The notes below the pieces were generated by a model that was not told the DNA's origin, searched no databases, and saw nothing but the letters and a program-made list of their open reading frames with translations. From assembly GCA_050175155.1 (NCBI GenBank), contig JBFXJF010000004.1:62001-126000 (forward strand): DNA of 64,000 nt, written 5' to 3'. This document shows, piece after piece, positions 15,415-24,131 of this stretch; the stretch's first letter is position 1, and the number at the start of each line of letters is the position of its first letter. The DNA is from JBFXJF01 sp050175155 (GTDB taxonomy: Bacteria > Bacillota > Bacilli > Tepidibacillales > Tepidibacillaceae). Made by a program: the position numbers and the translations under genes.

Positions 15415-16467
15415 TCATGAAATTATTGCTTTTAAAACCTCGTTATAGTCATTTTCTATAACATCAAGTTTTGTATCTACCATTTTAATAGCTATATTAG
15501 GATCTTTTAGTCCATGTCCAGTAAGTACGCTTACTATCATGTCTCCCTTATTAAAATAACCTTGTTTAAGTTTTTTTATGATTCCCGCAAGTGAAGCTGC
15601 AGAAGCAGGCTCCGCGAAAATTCCTTCTCTTTTTGCAAGTAGTCTGTAAGCATCCAAAATCTCTTCATCCGTCACAAAATCAATAAGACCATTAGATTCT
15701 TTAGCAGCATTAACTGCACCATCCCAACTCGCTGGTCGACCAATTCTAATAGCTGTAGCGATTGTCTCTGGATTTAATATTGGTTCACCTTTAACGATTG
15801 CAGCTGCACCCTCTGCCTCAAATCCAATCATCTTAGGAAGTTTTTGGCATTTATTAGCAGCTTTATAATCTTTAAATCCCTTCCAATAAGCTGTAATATT
15901 TCCAGCGTTCCCTACTGGTATTGCCAGATAATCAGGTGCATCACCTAATAAATCTATTATTTCAAATGCTGCTGTTTTTTGGCCTTCTATTCGATATGGA
16001 TTGATTGAATTTACTAATGTGTACTCATCTTTTTTTGAAATCTCTTTAACTATATCTAATGCTTGATCAAAATTTCCTTTAATAGATATTACCTTTGCCC
16101 CATAAGCTATTGCTTGGGCTAGCTTTCCCAAAGCTATATTATCATCTGGTATAACAACTATGCTTTTTATTCCTGCCTTAGCTGCATAAGCACTTGCCGC
16201 TGCTGAAGTATTACCTGTTGATGCACAGATAATTGTTTTACTCCCAATTTCAAGAGCTTTTGCTACAGCAAAAACCATTCCCCTATCCTTAAAAGAACCC
16301 GTCGGATTCATTCCTTCATATTTAAAAAATATTTTTAATCCTAAGTCTTTAGATAAATTTTTAGCTTCGATTAATGGGGTATTTCCCTCGTGTAAAGTTA
16401 ACATAGGTGTATTTTCATTTACAGGTAAAAATTCTTTGTATTTTTCGATCATCGATGTAAATTTCAT
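15415..16467 (-). CDS. thrC: Threonine synthase
   Basis: PLP enzyme that converts O-phosphohomoserine to threonine. The PLP lysine is in NPTGSFKDRG (Lys60) and the phosphate-binding stretch is PVGNAGN. I start at ATG 16467, with AAGGGGAA upstream, one base after the hom stop codon; the longer frame to 16497 would overlap hom and adds unrelated residues. This gives 350 residues, the compact form lacking the long N-terminal domain of the E. coli type. Confidence 0.96.
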   Translation of the reverse strand: MKFTSMIEKYKEFLPVNENTPMLTLHEGNTPLIEAKNLSKDLGLKIFFKYEGMNPTGSFKDRGMVFAVAKALEIGSKTIICASTGNTSAAASAYAAKAGIKSIVVIPDDNIALGKLAQAIAYGAKVISIKGNFDQALDIVKEISKKDEYTLVNSINPYRIEGQKTAAFEIIDLLGDAPDYLAIPVGNAGNITAYWKGFKDYKAANKCQKLPKMIGFEAEGAAAIVKGEPILNPETIATAIRIGRPASWDGAVNAAKESNGLIDFVTDEEILDAYRLLAKREGIFAEPASAASLAGIIKKLKQGYFNKGDMIVSVLTGHGLKDPNIAIKMVDTKLDVIENDYNEVLKAIIS

Positions 16468-16468
16468 C

Positions 16469-17767
16469 TTATTCCCCTTCCTCAACTGGATATACACTGT
16501 TTATTTGATTAACAACCTCTAATTTTCCTATATCTTTTAATAAATTATTCATCTTATCTTTGGATGTAATATGAGTTATAAGTATTAATTGTGCTTTTGT
16601 ATCCTCATCGTCAGACAATTGTAATATCTCCTGCAAACTAATCATATTTTCTGCAAAAAGTTTTGTTATTTGAGCTAGGACTCCTATCCTATCTATAACC
16701 TTTAATCTAATAAAATAACGATGTTCGATTAATTCATCAGTCTTTATTCTCTTTGTGCGATATGGCATTATATTCTCCCCGTATATCCCGAGTTTGTTAT
16801 GCTTTATAACGCTAATAAGATCGGAAACAACCGCAGTTGCAGTCGGTAACTGACCCGCACCTGAACCAAAAAACATAGTTTCTCCAACTGCTTCACCATA
16901 TACGTAAATGGCATTATTAACTCCATCAATTTTAGCTAATGGATGGTTATTTCGAACTAATGTCGGTTGTACACTAACTTCCAATTGTTCATCATTCAAT
17001 TTAGCGGTACCTAATAACTTAATTACATACCCTAATTGTTTCCCGAATTTTATATCTTCCTCGGTAACTCCAGTAATCCCTTTTACATAAACATCGTTAA
17101 AACTAACCTCCATGTTAAATGCTAAATTACTTAAAATAACCATCTTCATTGTTGCATCTAAACCTTCAATGTCAGATGTAGGATCAGCCTCTGCATAACC
17201 TAAGTTTTTAGCCTTCTCTAACATTGAATCAAAAGATAAACCCTCTTCACTCATTTTAGAAAGTATATAGTTCGTTGTTCCATTAACTATTCCTACGATT
17301 TTAGTTATTCGATCAGAAGAAAAACCTTCCACCAGAGATCTTAATATTGGTATACCTCCAGCTACACTTGCTTCATAAAAAATATTTCTTTTATAGTTAT
17401 TAGCTTGTACCATTAATTTAGGTCCATGAATTGCGATTAGATCTTTATTTGCAGTTACTATATGCTTTCCTTTTTCTAGGGCGTACATTAAATATTGGAA
17501 TGTTTCCTCTACACTACCCATCACCTCTATAATTACTTCAATATTCGGATTGTCCAATACTTCATAGGGATCATTGGTCAAGATATTTCTATCTAAGTTA
17601 ACATCTCTTTCTTTTTCTATATCTTGGACTAATACTTTCTCAACTTTAATATTCACACCTGTTTTTTGAAATATATCCTGCTTGTGTCCTTCAATTATTT
17701 TAATAACTCCTGAGCCAACTGTCCCCAACCCTAGCAAGCCTATATTTATCGTATTTTCCTCTTTCAT
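16469..17767 (-). CDS. hom: Homoserine dehydrogenase
   Basis: Reduces aspartate semialdehyde to homoserine. The 432-residue protein has a Rossmann domain (GLLGLGTVGSGV at 9-20), the catalytic region with NGTTNYILSKM near 163-173 and the YAEADPTSDIEG stretch, and a C-terminal ACT domain (about 352-430) for threonine feedback. It follows the ACT regulator by 38 bases with AAGGAGGGC as ribosome binding site. No aspartokinase or aspartate semialdehyde dehydrogenase is in the window. Confidence 0.97.
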   Translation of the reverse strand: MKEENTINIGLLGLGTVGSGVIKIIEGHKQDIFQKTGVNIKVEKVLVQDIEKERDVNLDRNILTNDPYEVLDNPNIEVIIEVMGSVEETFQYLMYALEKGKHIVTANKDLIAIHGPKLMVQANNYKRNIFYEASVAGGIPILRSLVEGFSSDRITKIVGIVNGTTNYILSKMSEEGLSFDSMLEKAKNLGYAEADPTSDIEGLDATMKMVILSNLAFNMEVSFNDVYVKGITGVTEEDIKFGKQLGYVIKLLGTAKLNDEQLEVSVQPTLVRNNHPLAKIDGVNNAIYVYGEAVGETMFFGSGAGQLPTATAVVSDLISVIKHNKLGIYGENIMPYRTKRIKTDELIEHRYFIRLKVIDRIGVLAQITKLFAENMISLQEILQLSDDEDTKAQLILITHITSKDKMNNLLKDIGKLEVVNQINSVYPVEEGE

Positions 17768-17805
17768 AATGCCCTCCTTTTTAAAAAATATAATTTAACT
17801 AATAT

Positions 17806-18258
17806 TTATTCCCTACCAATAATCTGCACTTCTTTTACACCATCTAATAGTTTTATCGATTCCAACATATTTGTTAATTCGTCGTTCATATTTAATGTAT
17901 CTATAGATAAAACAATATTAGCATAATTCTTTAACGGTATTGTTTGGTTTATCGTCAGAATATTTCCCCCATATTGAGCTACTTTTGATAAAACATTCGA
18001 TAGTAAACCTTGTTTATGTTTTAAATCTATAGATATAGTTACTATCTTTTCTTTCATCATTGCGTTAAAAGAAAAAACACCATCTCTATATTTATAAAAT
18101 GCGCTTTTACTAATTCCAACCCTTTTTACGGCTTCATATACAGTTTCCGCCTCACGATTACTTAGTATTTTTTTTACTTCTATAGTTTTGAGAATTGCTT
18201 CAGGTAAAATATCTGCAGATACCAAATAGTAAACATCTTTTTCAGTTTTCTTATTCAT
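17806..18258 (-). CDS. ACT-domain protein of the PheB/ThrR family (UPF0735)
   Basis: A 150-residue protein with a helix-turn-helix-like segment (YEAVKRVGISKSAFYKYRDGVF, about 42-63) and a C-terminal ACT domain (about 72-147). The Bacillus member lies just after obg and is reported to repress threonine biosynthesis genes; here it also follows obg and is the first gene of the hom-thrC-thrB transcript. I infer an autoregulated threonine repressor with threonine or isoleucine as possible ligand. The ATG is preceded by AGGGGGAA. Confidence 0.85.
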   Translation of the reverse strand: MNKKTEKDVYYLVSADILPEAILKTIEVKKILSNREAETVYEAVKRVGISKSAFYKYRDGVFSFNAMMKEKIVTISIDLKHKQGLLSNVLSKVAQYGGNILTINQTIPLKNYANIVLSIDTLNMNDELTNMLESIKLLDGVKEVQIIGRE

Positions 18259-18300
18259 TTTATTCCCCCTGATAAAGACTACTGTTTATATATAAGGGAC

Positions 18301-18329
18301 ATTATAAAGCATTGTTATAAAATAAACAA
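18301..18329 (-). promoter_or_regulatory. Sigma-A promoter of the threonine operon
   Basis: Minus strand TTGTTT (18329-18324), 17 bases, consensus TATAAT (18306-18301). Transcription would begin near 18294, 36 bases before the ATG of the ACT regulator. The spacer and -10 contain a repeated TTATAA spaced by seven bases, a possible operator. Confidence 0.7.
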
Positions 18330-18336
18330 TAGGCTA

Positions 18337-18367
18337 TAAATAGAAAAGCTTGGATTTCTCCAAGCTT
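18337..18367 (-). terminator. Intrinsic terminator after obgE
   Basis: Arms AAGCTTGGA (18346-18354) and TCCAAGCTT (18359-18367) form a perfect 9-bp stem with a 4-base loop, followed on the minus strand by TTTTCTATTT. It separates obgE from the threonine operon. Confidence 0.8.
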
Positions 18368-18406
18368 CAGACTGTTGAAAAAGTCTGTCAGATTATTAAA
18401 AAGCCA

Positions 18407-19696
18407 TTAATTTTCTACAAATTCAAATTCGTATTGTCCAATACTAACGCTATCTCCATTCTTCGCGCCCAATTCCCTTAAGCGCTTATCAACGCCCATT
18501 TTTCTTAAGATTCTTGCAAAACGCATCATCGAATCATATTGATCGAAATTAGTCATTACAAAAAGTTTTTCTATTTTAGGACTTTCCAATACAAATATTT
18601 CATTTTCTTTTCTAATTGTAAAAGTGTCCACATCTTTTGATATGTACTTATATATTTTTTTCTCTTCAGCCGGATCAACATCATCTATTATTGGTTCAAA
18701 GGGAATTTTATCCAATTCATCTGCTATAGCATAAAGTAACTCTTTGATTCCCGAACCAGTAGCCGCTGATATAGAAAATATAGGATACTCGTCTCCTACT
18801 TTTTGCTTAAACAAAAGCAAATTTTCATTTCCTTCTGGAATATCCATTTTGTTAGCAACAATTATTTGCGGACGTTCCATTAAGTTAATTTTATAACTTT
18901 CTAATTCACGATTTATTTTTACCCAGTCATCATAAGGTTCTCTTCCTTCAGTCGCTGCCATATCAACAACATGGACAACTATCCTTGTTCGTTCTATATG
19001 ACGAAGGAATTGGTGGCCTAATCCTGCCCCTAGATGAGCTCCCTCGATTAAACCGGGAAGATCAGCCATTACGAAGCTTCTTCCATCATCCACCTCTACA
19101 ACACCTAAATTAGGCGCCAAAGTAGTAAAATGATAATCTGCAATTTTAGGTTTTGCCTTAGAAACGGTATCTAATAAAGTAGATTTCCCTACACTCGGAA
19201 AACCAGTTAAGCCAACATCAGCCATAACCTTTAGTTCAAGAATAATGTAACGTTCTTGCCCTGGTTCACCTTTCTCTGCAATGTCTGGAGCAGGATTTAC
19301 TGATGTAGCAAATCTCATATTACCCCTACCTCCACGGCCTCCCTTAGCTACAACTACTTGTTGCTTGTTTCGTGTTAAATCAGCAATAATTTCTTTTGTA
19401 TCATCATCAATTATAACCGTTCCCGGAGGAATTCTAACAATCATATCATCGGCTTTAGCACCATGCTGTGCTTTCGTTCTTCCATGTTCTCCTCTATCTG
19501 CTTTAAAATGTTTTTGATAACGAAAATCTAATAAAGTTCTAAGACCTTCATCAACTATGAAAATAATATCTGCCCCTTTACCACCATCTCCGCCTGAAGG
19601 ACCTCCTTCAGGAACATATTTCTCCCTACGAAATGATTTTTGCCCATTACCGCCGTCTCCAGCCTTAATATATATCTTCACCTTATCTACAAACAT
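18407..19696 (-). CDS. obgE: GTPase Obg/CgtA
   Basis: Essential ribosome-associated GTPase linked to 50S maturation, stress and sporulation. The 429-residue protein has the glycine-rich Obg fold (1-156), the GTPase domain with G1 GFPSVGKST near 165-173, G3 DLPG near 212 and G4 NKMD near 282, and a C-terminal OCT domain (about 350-425). I prefer the second of two adjacent ATGs (19696), seven bases after GAGG, which gives the family N-terminus MFVDKVKIYIK. It follows the Spo0B-like gene by 10 bases, the order found in Bacillus. Confidence 0.97.
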   Translation of the reverse strand: MFVDKVKIYIKAGDGGNGQKSFRREKYVPEGGPSGGDGGKGADIIFIVDEGLRTLLDFRYQKHFKADRGEHGRTKAQHGAKADDMIVRIPPGTVIIDDDTKEIIADLTRNKQQVVVAKGGRGGRGNMRFATSVNPAPDIAEKGEPGQERYIILELKVMADVGLTGFPSVGKSTLLDTVSKAKPKIADYHFTTLAPNLGVVEVDDGRSFVMADLPGLIEGAHLGAGLGHQFLRHIERTRIVVHVVDMAATEGREPYDDWVKINRELESYKINLMERPQIIVANKMDIPEGNENLLLFKQKVGDEYPIFSISAATGSGIKELLYAIADELDKIPFEPIIDDVDPAEEKKIYKYISKDVDTFTIRKENEIFVLESPKIEKLFVMTNFDQYDSMMRFARILRKMGVDKRLRELGAKNGDSVSIGQYEFEFVEN

Positions 19697-19706
19697 CATT
19701 ACACCT

Positions 19707-20441
19707 CTATGCTTCCTTTAATGGAAAATGTAAATCAACAATAAATTTTTTATCGTTATTTAAACCTAGTATAAATTTACCCTTCCTTTTAATAATATCT
19801 TTCTCAATCTTAGATATTTTATTATACACATTACTGACATTGCCATCAAAGTCAATATTAATTATCAAGTACATTTCATCATTTCCAAAAGATATTATTA
19901 AATGTTGTTCCCTATTTTTATCAACAACTTGATATAATGTATCAACTATTTTATCTAATATATCCAGAAAAAATTCATCATTAAATCTTCCTTGAATTAA
20001 GTTGATGTTTTCTTCAATCTCTAATCTAATAACAATATCCGGAAATAAGACATGGATTTTGTATAAATATGCTGCTATTTTATCACTTGAAAAGCTTGTT
20101 ACTAGGCTCCGCTGTTTTTCAAAGTAATTTATAGTATCTAAATAATTAATAATCTCATCAGTTCTCTTTAGACCTACATAACAAGAAATCACCTGCATGT
20201 TATTTAAAATATCATGTCTGCACTTTCTCATCATTTCTATAACTGTTTTGTTGCATACTGAATTTTTACACTCTCTCGAATCTTGCTTTTTAGTAGTTAT
20301 AAACCATAACAACGCAATAATAAATATCTCGAATATTAAAAAAATTATACTAATAATTTCGTCAAACGGTTGAAAAAATTGAATAACCATAAAAGTTAAT
20401 AATAGACTGAATAAAAGACCAACCAACTTCATCATCTCCAC
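19707..20441 (-). CDS. Spo0B-like histidine phosphotransferase with N-terminal membrane anchor
   Basis: A 244-residue protein with two predicted membrane helices (about 5-22 and 28-48), then the Spo0B alpha-type hairpin MRKCRHDILNNMQV with the phosphoacceptor candidate His76 in RHD, and a degenerate kinase-like C-terminal domain without N, G1 or G2 boxes. In Bacillus, Spo0B passes phosphate from Spo0F to Spo0A, is cytoplasmic, and lies between rpmA and obg, exactly as here. The membrane anchor is extra. The start is uncertain: GTG 20441 or the TTG 15 bases on, which has GGAG at a nine-base distance. The name rests on motif and position; a direct role on Spo0A is inference. Confidence 0.8.
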   Translation of the reverse strand: MEMMKLVGLLFSLLLTFMVIQFFQPFDEIISIIFLIFEIFIIALLWFITTKKQDSRECKNSVCNKTVIEMMRKCRHDILNNMQVISCYVGLKRTDEIINYLDTINYFEKQRSLVTSFSSDKIAAYLYKIHVLFPDIVIRLEIEENINLIQGRFNDEFFLDILDKIVDTLYQVVDKNREQHLIISFGNDEMYLIINIDFDGNVSNVYNKISKIEKDIIKRKGKFILGLNNDKKFIVDLHFPLKEA

Positions 20442-20493
20442 AACATGTTAGAACATAGAACAAGTATACAATATTTTCCCCTATGGAGAAACA

Positions 20494-20519
20494 TAAAAAT
20501 CCCAGTCATAATGACTGGG
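20494..20519 (-). terminator. Intrinsic terminator after rpmA
   Basis: Arms CCCAGTCA (20501-20508) and TGACTGGG (20512-20519) form a stem followed on the minus strand by ATTTTTATG. It ends the rplU-prp-rpmA transcript before the Spo0B-like gene. Confidence 0.85.
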
Positions 20520-20588
20520 ACAACAAACCTAAAATCAAAGTTCATTCTTACAATGATATTTTTTTATCCATCTGAAGAATAAAAACTT

Positions 20589-20879
20589 TTATGCTTCTAG
20601 AACAACAGGGTAAACACTTACTTTTTTACGGTCACGTCCAAGACGTTCAAATCTTACGACGCCCTCAACTTTTGCAAATAAAGTATCATCGCCACCAATA
20701 CCAACATTAGTACCTGGATATACATTTGTTCCACGTTGACGAACTAAAATGCTCCCAGAACTTACTAATTGACCATCGGCACGTTTAACTCCTAAACGCT
20801 TAGCCATACTGTCGCGACCATTTTTTGTACTACCTACTCCCTTTTTAGAAGCAAATAGTTGTAAATTCATTTTTAACAT
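20589..20879 (-). CDS. rpmA: 50S ribosomal protein L27 with Prp-cleaved N-terminus
   Basis: L27 reaches the peptidyl transferase centre. The 96-residue precursor has the Firmicute N-terminal extension MLKMNLQLFA ahead of SKKG; Prp cleaves after FA (residue 10), which exposes the functional N-terminus. I use ATG 20879, with AGGAGGTGG seven bases upstream; the GTG at 20888 is part of that ribosome binding site. It lies 15 bases after prp. Confidence 0.98.
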   Translation of the reverse strand: MLKMNLQLFASKKGVGSTKNGRDSMAKRLGVKRADGQLVSSGSILVRQRGTNVYPGTNVGIGGDDTLFAKVEGVVRFERLGRDRKKVSVYPVVLEA

Positions 20880-20894
20880 AGTGACCACCTCCTA

Positions 20895-21236
20895 TTAAGA
20901 TGTTTCTATAATAATTCGTATATATTTTTTATACTCTTTTTCAATCATAAGTAACGATTCTACCATAACATTCATCAATAGCTGCAATCGATCATCAGTA
21001 AATTCATCATCTATCAACGGGACATCAAAAGCTAAATTACCACCTTTATGATAGTTTTCATTAGGTATTAAATTAACTCCTAATAAACTTTCAACTGAAT
21101 TTATTATGCCAATTGTAATTGCAGATACTGCAGAACAAACAATATCTCTACCCGATTTGTCATAGTAAGCATGTCCTTCAACAGTTATATGCACAATTCT
21201 GGTCTCACTTGATTTTTTAACCAAGACACGAATCAT
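20895..21236 (-). CDS. prp: Ribosomal-processing cysteine protease Prp
   Basis: Removes the N-terminal extension of L27, whose gene is next. The 113-residue protein shows the catalytic His22 in EGHAYY and Cys34 in DIVCSAVSA, the positions expected for the family. It overlaps the end of rplU by one base and lies between rplU and rpmA, the standard place (ysxB in Bacillus). Confidence 0.95.
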   Translation of the reverse strand: MIRVLVKKSSETRIVHITVEGHAYYDKSGRDIVCSAVSAITIGIINSVESLLGVNLIPNENYHKGGNLAFDVPLIDDEFTDDRLQLLMNVMVESLLMIEKEYKKYIRIIIETS

Positions 21237-21547
21237 TAGGCAATAATTTTTTCGATTACAACCTTACTAAATGGTTGACGATGACCTTGTTTACGGCGAT
21301 AGTTTTTCTTGGCCTTGTATTTAAAAACAATAATCTTTTTACCTCTGCCGTTTTTCTCTAGCTTACCAGTAACTTTAGCATTAGGAACGAAAGGATTACC
21401 AACAACTAACCCATCTTCTTTAGAAACCATAACAACTTCGTTGAATTCAACAGCTCCACCTTCATTATCAGGTAATTTCTCAATATAGATAGTATCACCT
21501 TCTTGAACCTTGTACTGTTTACCACCAGTTTTAATTATTGCGTACAT
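21236..21547 (-). CDS. rplU: 50S ribosomal protein L21
   Basis: Ribosomal protein of the large subunit, 103 residues, normal length. It starts MYAIIKTGGKQYKVQEGD and ends with the basic stretch KKNYRRKQGHRQPFSKVVI. It is first in the rplU-prp-rpmA operon, with the ribosome binding site GAGGAGGAATG, its own promoter and a structured leader. Confidence 0.98.
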   Translation of the reverse strand: MYAIIKTGGKQYKVQEGDTIYIEKLPDNEGGAVEFNEVVMVSKEDGLVVGNPFVPNAKVTGKLEKNGRGKKIIVFKYKAKKNYRRKQGHRQPFSKVVIEKIIA

Positions 21548-21647
21548 TTATGACATTCCTCCTCTTCTTTAGGGACTCGCCTGTAAAATAGGTGCATATA
21601 AGCTTTCTAAACCTATCCAGAGCGGTATCAAGTGTTTTTAGCACTAC
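21548..21647 (-). ncRNA. Probable L21 leader (autoregulatory 5' UTR)
   Basis: A leader of about 100 bases runs from the promoter at 21654-21682 to rplU. It contains complementary segments such as ATAGGT (about 21617-21612) with ACCTAT (about 21594-21589), and a hairpin around TAGTGCTAAAAACACTTGA. L21 leaders bound by ribosomal protein occur upstream of rplU in Firmicutes. I have not matched the consensus structure, so the family assignment is by position. Confidence 0.5.
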
Positions 21648-21653
21648 CCTAGA

Positions 21654-21682
21654 ATATTAACACGTTTAATTCCAAGTGTCAA
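21654..21682 (-). promoter_or_regulatory. Strong sigma-A promoter of rplU-prp-rpmA
   Basis: Minus strand consensus TTGACA (21682-21677), 17 bases, TAATAT (21659-21654). It sits directly after the rng stop codon and is among the best promoter matches in the window. Confidence 0.8.
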
Positions 21683-21706
21683 TTTCCAGTAAAATTTTGT
21701 TCAGCA

Positions 21707-23161
21707 TTACTTCACTTTATATTGAAATTTATAGCTGTTTAAATTTATAAAATAATTTTCCTTGATTTGTATCTCCTTTTCACTTATCTCAATTAACTTC
21801 TTAAGTAATTCCTCTTCGTTTCTATTCAACAAAGCAGCATTAAATGGATGAATCTCCAAAATAACATTACCGCTAAAAGTAAACTCCCTAAAAGTGGTTG
21901 CTTCTCTTTTAATATTATTAAATATTTCTTCCTCAGAATTTACTTTTCCCTCACCTTCACACATAGGACAGGTTCTTAATAAGATATTATCTAAACTTCG
22001 CCTCACTTTTTTACGTGTCATCTCTACTAACCCTAGCTGTGTAAAGCCTAAAACACTTGACTTTGTACGATCTCTCTTTAACTCTATTTCAAGAACATTA
22101 ACTATTTCCTTTGCATGCTCCTCTATTTCCATATCAATAAAATCAATAACGATTATTCCTCCAATATCCCTTAAGCGCAATTGTTTAGCTATCTCAACTG
22201 CAGCATCTGTGTTAATTTTAAAAACCGTATCTTCTAGACGAGAATGACCAATATATTTACCGGTGTTTACATCTATTACAGTTAAAGCCTCCGTTTTATC
22301 TATCACAAGATAACCACCACTTTTTAACCATACTTTTCTTCTTAATGCTTTATCTATTTCATGTTGAATGTCAAATGCACTAAAAATATCTTCTTCCCCT
22401 TGATAAACTTCCAATCTATCTGAGTATTCAGGAACAGTCATTTTTATTATTTCGCTTACCTTAGCGTATTCATATTCATTGTCAATTATTAGTTGCTCTA
22501 CATCTTCAGTAAATATATCCCTTATCAAACGCGCGATTAAATCTAAATCTTTATATATTAAGCTTGGGATAGGTTTATTTTTGCTTTGTTCGTAAATCGA
22601 ATCCCATATTCCCCTAAGAAAATTTAAATCATCATTTATCTGTTCAATATCTACTTCAAAAGTTTTAGTTCTTATTATCATCCCTTCATTGTCTCTTACA
22701 AGTGATTCCCCTAATGATTTTAATTTGCTCCTGTCTACTTCATCTGTAATTTTTTTTGAAACACCAATGTACTTACTTTCTGGCATATAAACAATAAATC
22801 TTCCAGGAATTGAAATATGCGTTGTCACCCTTGGTCCTTTATTTCCAAAAGCCTCTTTTTTTACTTGAACTAATATCGTTTGCCCTTGTTGCAATACTTC
22901 ACTTATATTAATTTCTTCTCTTTCAGTCTCATCTTCCTTTATTGGCAGTGCATCTCCAATGTAAAGAAAAGCATTTCTTTCAATTCCTATATCAACAAAA
23001 GCTGCTTGCATCCCGGGTAATACATTAACTACTTTACCAACATATATATTCCCAACTAATTCTTTAGAGGGTTTTTCTACATGAAATTCCACAAGATGTC
23101 CGTCTTCTAGTACAGCAGCTCTTAATCTGTCTGGATTAAAATTAATGATTATCTTTTTCAT
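21707..23161 (-). CDS. rng: Ribonuclease G/E family protein
   Basis: Endoribonuclease for rRNA processing and mRNA decay. The 484-residue protein has an S1 domain near 36-120 (VGNIYVGKVVNVLPGMQAAF), catalytic Asp297 in VIDVNTGKY and Asp340 in IVIDFIDM, and the zinc-link CPMC at 398-401. It lacks the long C-terminal scaffold of RNase E. I start at ATG 23161 after AAGGAGGGC; the longer frame adds an unlikely hydrophobic leader. It follows spoIVFB and precedes the rplU promoter. Confidence 0.95.
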   Translation of the reverse strand: MKKIIINFNPDRLRAAVLEDGHLVEFHVEKPSKELVGNIYVGKVVNVLPGMQAAFVDIGIERNAFLYIGDALPIKEDETEREEINISEVLQQGQTILVQVKKEAFGNKGPRVTTHISIPGRFIVYMPESKYIGVSKKITDEVDRSKLKSLGESLVRDNEGMIIRTKTFEVDIEQINDDLNFLRGIWDSIYEQSKNKPIPSLIYKDLDLIARLIRDIFTEDVEQLIIDNEYEYAKVSEIIKMTVPEYSDRLEVYQGEEDIFSAFDIQHEIDKALRRKVWLKSGGYLVIDKTEALTVIDVNTGKYIGHSRLEDTVFKINTDAAVEIAKQLRLRDIGGIIVIDFIDMEIEEHAKEIVNVLEIELKRDRTKSSVLGFTQLGLVEMTRKKVRRSLDNILLRTCPMCEGEGKVNSEEEIFNNIKREATTFREFTFSGNVILEIHPFNAALLNRNEEELLKKLIEISEKEIQIKENYFINLNSYKFQYKVK

Positions 23162-23222
23162 ATTGCCCTCCTTTATTATCAGAATCAAGTAAATATAGTT
23201 TAACATATTTATAATACAATTA

Positions 23223-24131
23223 TTAACTTTTTATACTGAATATTGGCTGATATAGCTCATTGTTCTTATAGATGCATTGCAATAATTTCTCTTCAGGTAT
23301 AATTTTAAGTACTTCACCATCATTGGATATTATATAAAATAGATGATATCGTTCACGATGTAAAAGTTTTAACGCAGAAATAACAAGTAAATCTTTATTT
23401 ACAATAATTGATAACGCAGAAACATTCCTTTTAGATTTACTATCAACTTTATTAAATAGAAATTGCCAGAAAGTATAAGTTGTTTGTTTTATTTCACTTA
23501 TAGTAATTAAGAAAAAGAAAACTCCCAGAATTATTCCATTAATATTTATTTTACCTATAACTATAAAGCCACATGCCCATATTATAAAAAAAAGATTAAC
23601 CACTATACTTATGAAAATCGAATATGATATCGCCTTTCTAAACGGTAAAAATAAAAAAAGTATACATTTTAATAATTTGTTACCGTCAAGTGGTGATATA
23701 GGTAATAAATTAAACAAACCAATTATTAAATTTGCATTAATAAAAAAAGTGGTCCATTCTCCCGACCACAAACCAAATTTCATACAACTTAGAGCAACAA
23801 CAACCATAAATAAATTTTGAATTGGACCTGATAAAGCGACTATAAATTCTTCCCAAATCGAGTCATTATATTGCTTCATTGTTGCCATCCCACCAAATGG
23901 TAGTAATTGTATCTCTTTTATTTCCCAGCCATAGCTTTTAGCGACGAATACATGACCCAACTCATGTATTACAACTACAGCAAATAATGTTATTATTTCA
24001 ATGAATTGCCCAGTAAACAACGCACACATAATTATAAGCCAAAAAAAAGGATTTATAGTAATAATTATCGAGCTTATTTTAAATTTAAAAAGAAAATATC
24101 CCTTAAAATCAAAAGTCTCTGAGCTACTCAA
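23223..24131 (-). CDS. spoIVFB: Intramembrane metalloprotease SpoIVFB
   Basis: M50 site-2 protease of the outer forespore membrane; in Bacillus it cleaves pro-sigma-K. The 302-residue protein is largely hydrophobic, with the zinc motif HELGH at 56-60 and the third ligand in SPLDG at 146-150. The C-terminal soluble part (about 235-300) has CBS-like character, as is usual for SpoIVFB. It starts with TTG inside the end of spoIVFA (8-base overlap), so the two are coupled. Control by SpoIVFA and the BofC-type protein is known from Bacillus and inferred here. Confidence 0.93.
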   Translation of the reverse strand: MSSSETFDFKGYFLFKFKISSIIITINPFFWLIIMCALFTGQFIEIITLFAVVVIHELGHVFVAKSYGWEIKEIQLLPFGGMATMKQYNDSIWEEFIVALSGPIQNLFMVVVALSCMKFGLWSGEWTTFFINANLIIGLFNLLPISPLDGNKLLKCILFLFLPFRKAISYSIFISIVVNLFFIIWACGFIVIGKININGIILGVFFFLITISEIKQTTYTFWQFLFNKVDSKSKRNVSALSIIVNKDLLVISALKLLHRERYHLFYIISNDGEVLKIIPEEKLLQCIYKNNELYQPIFSIKS

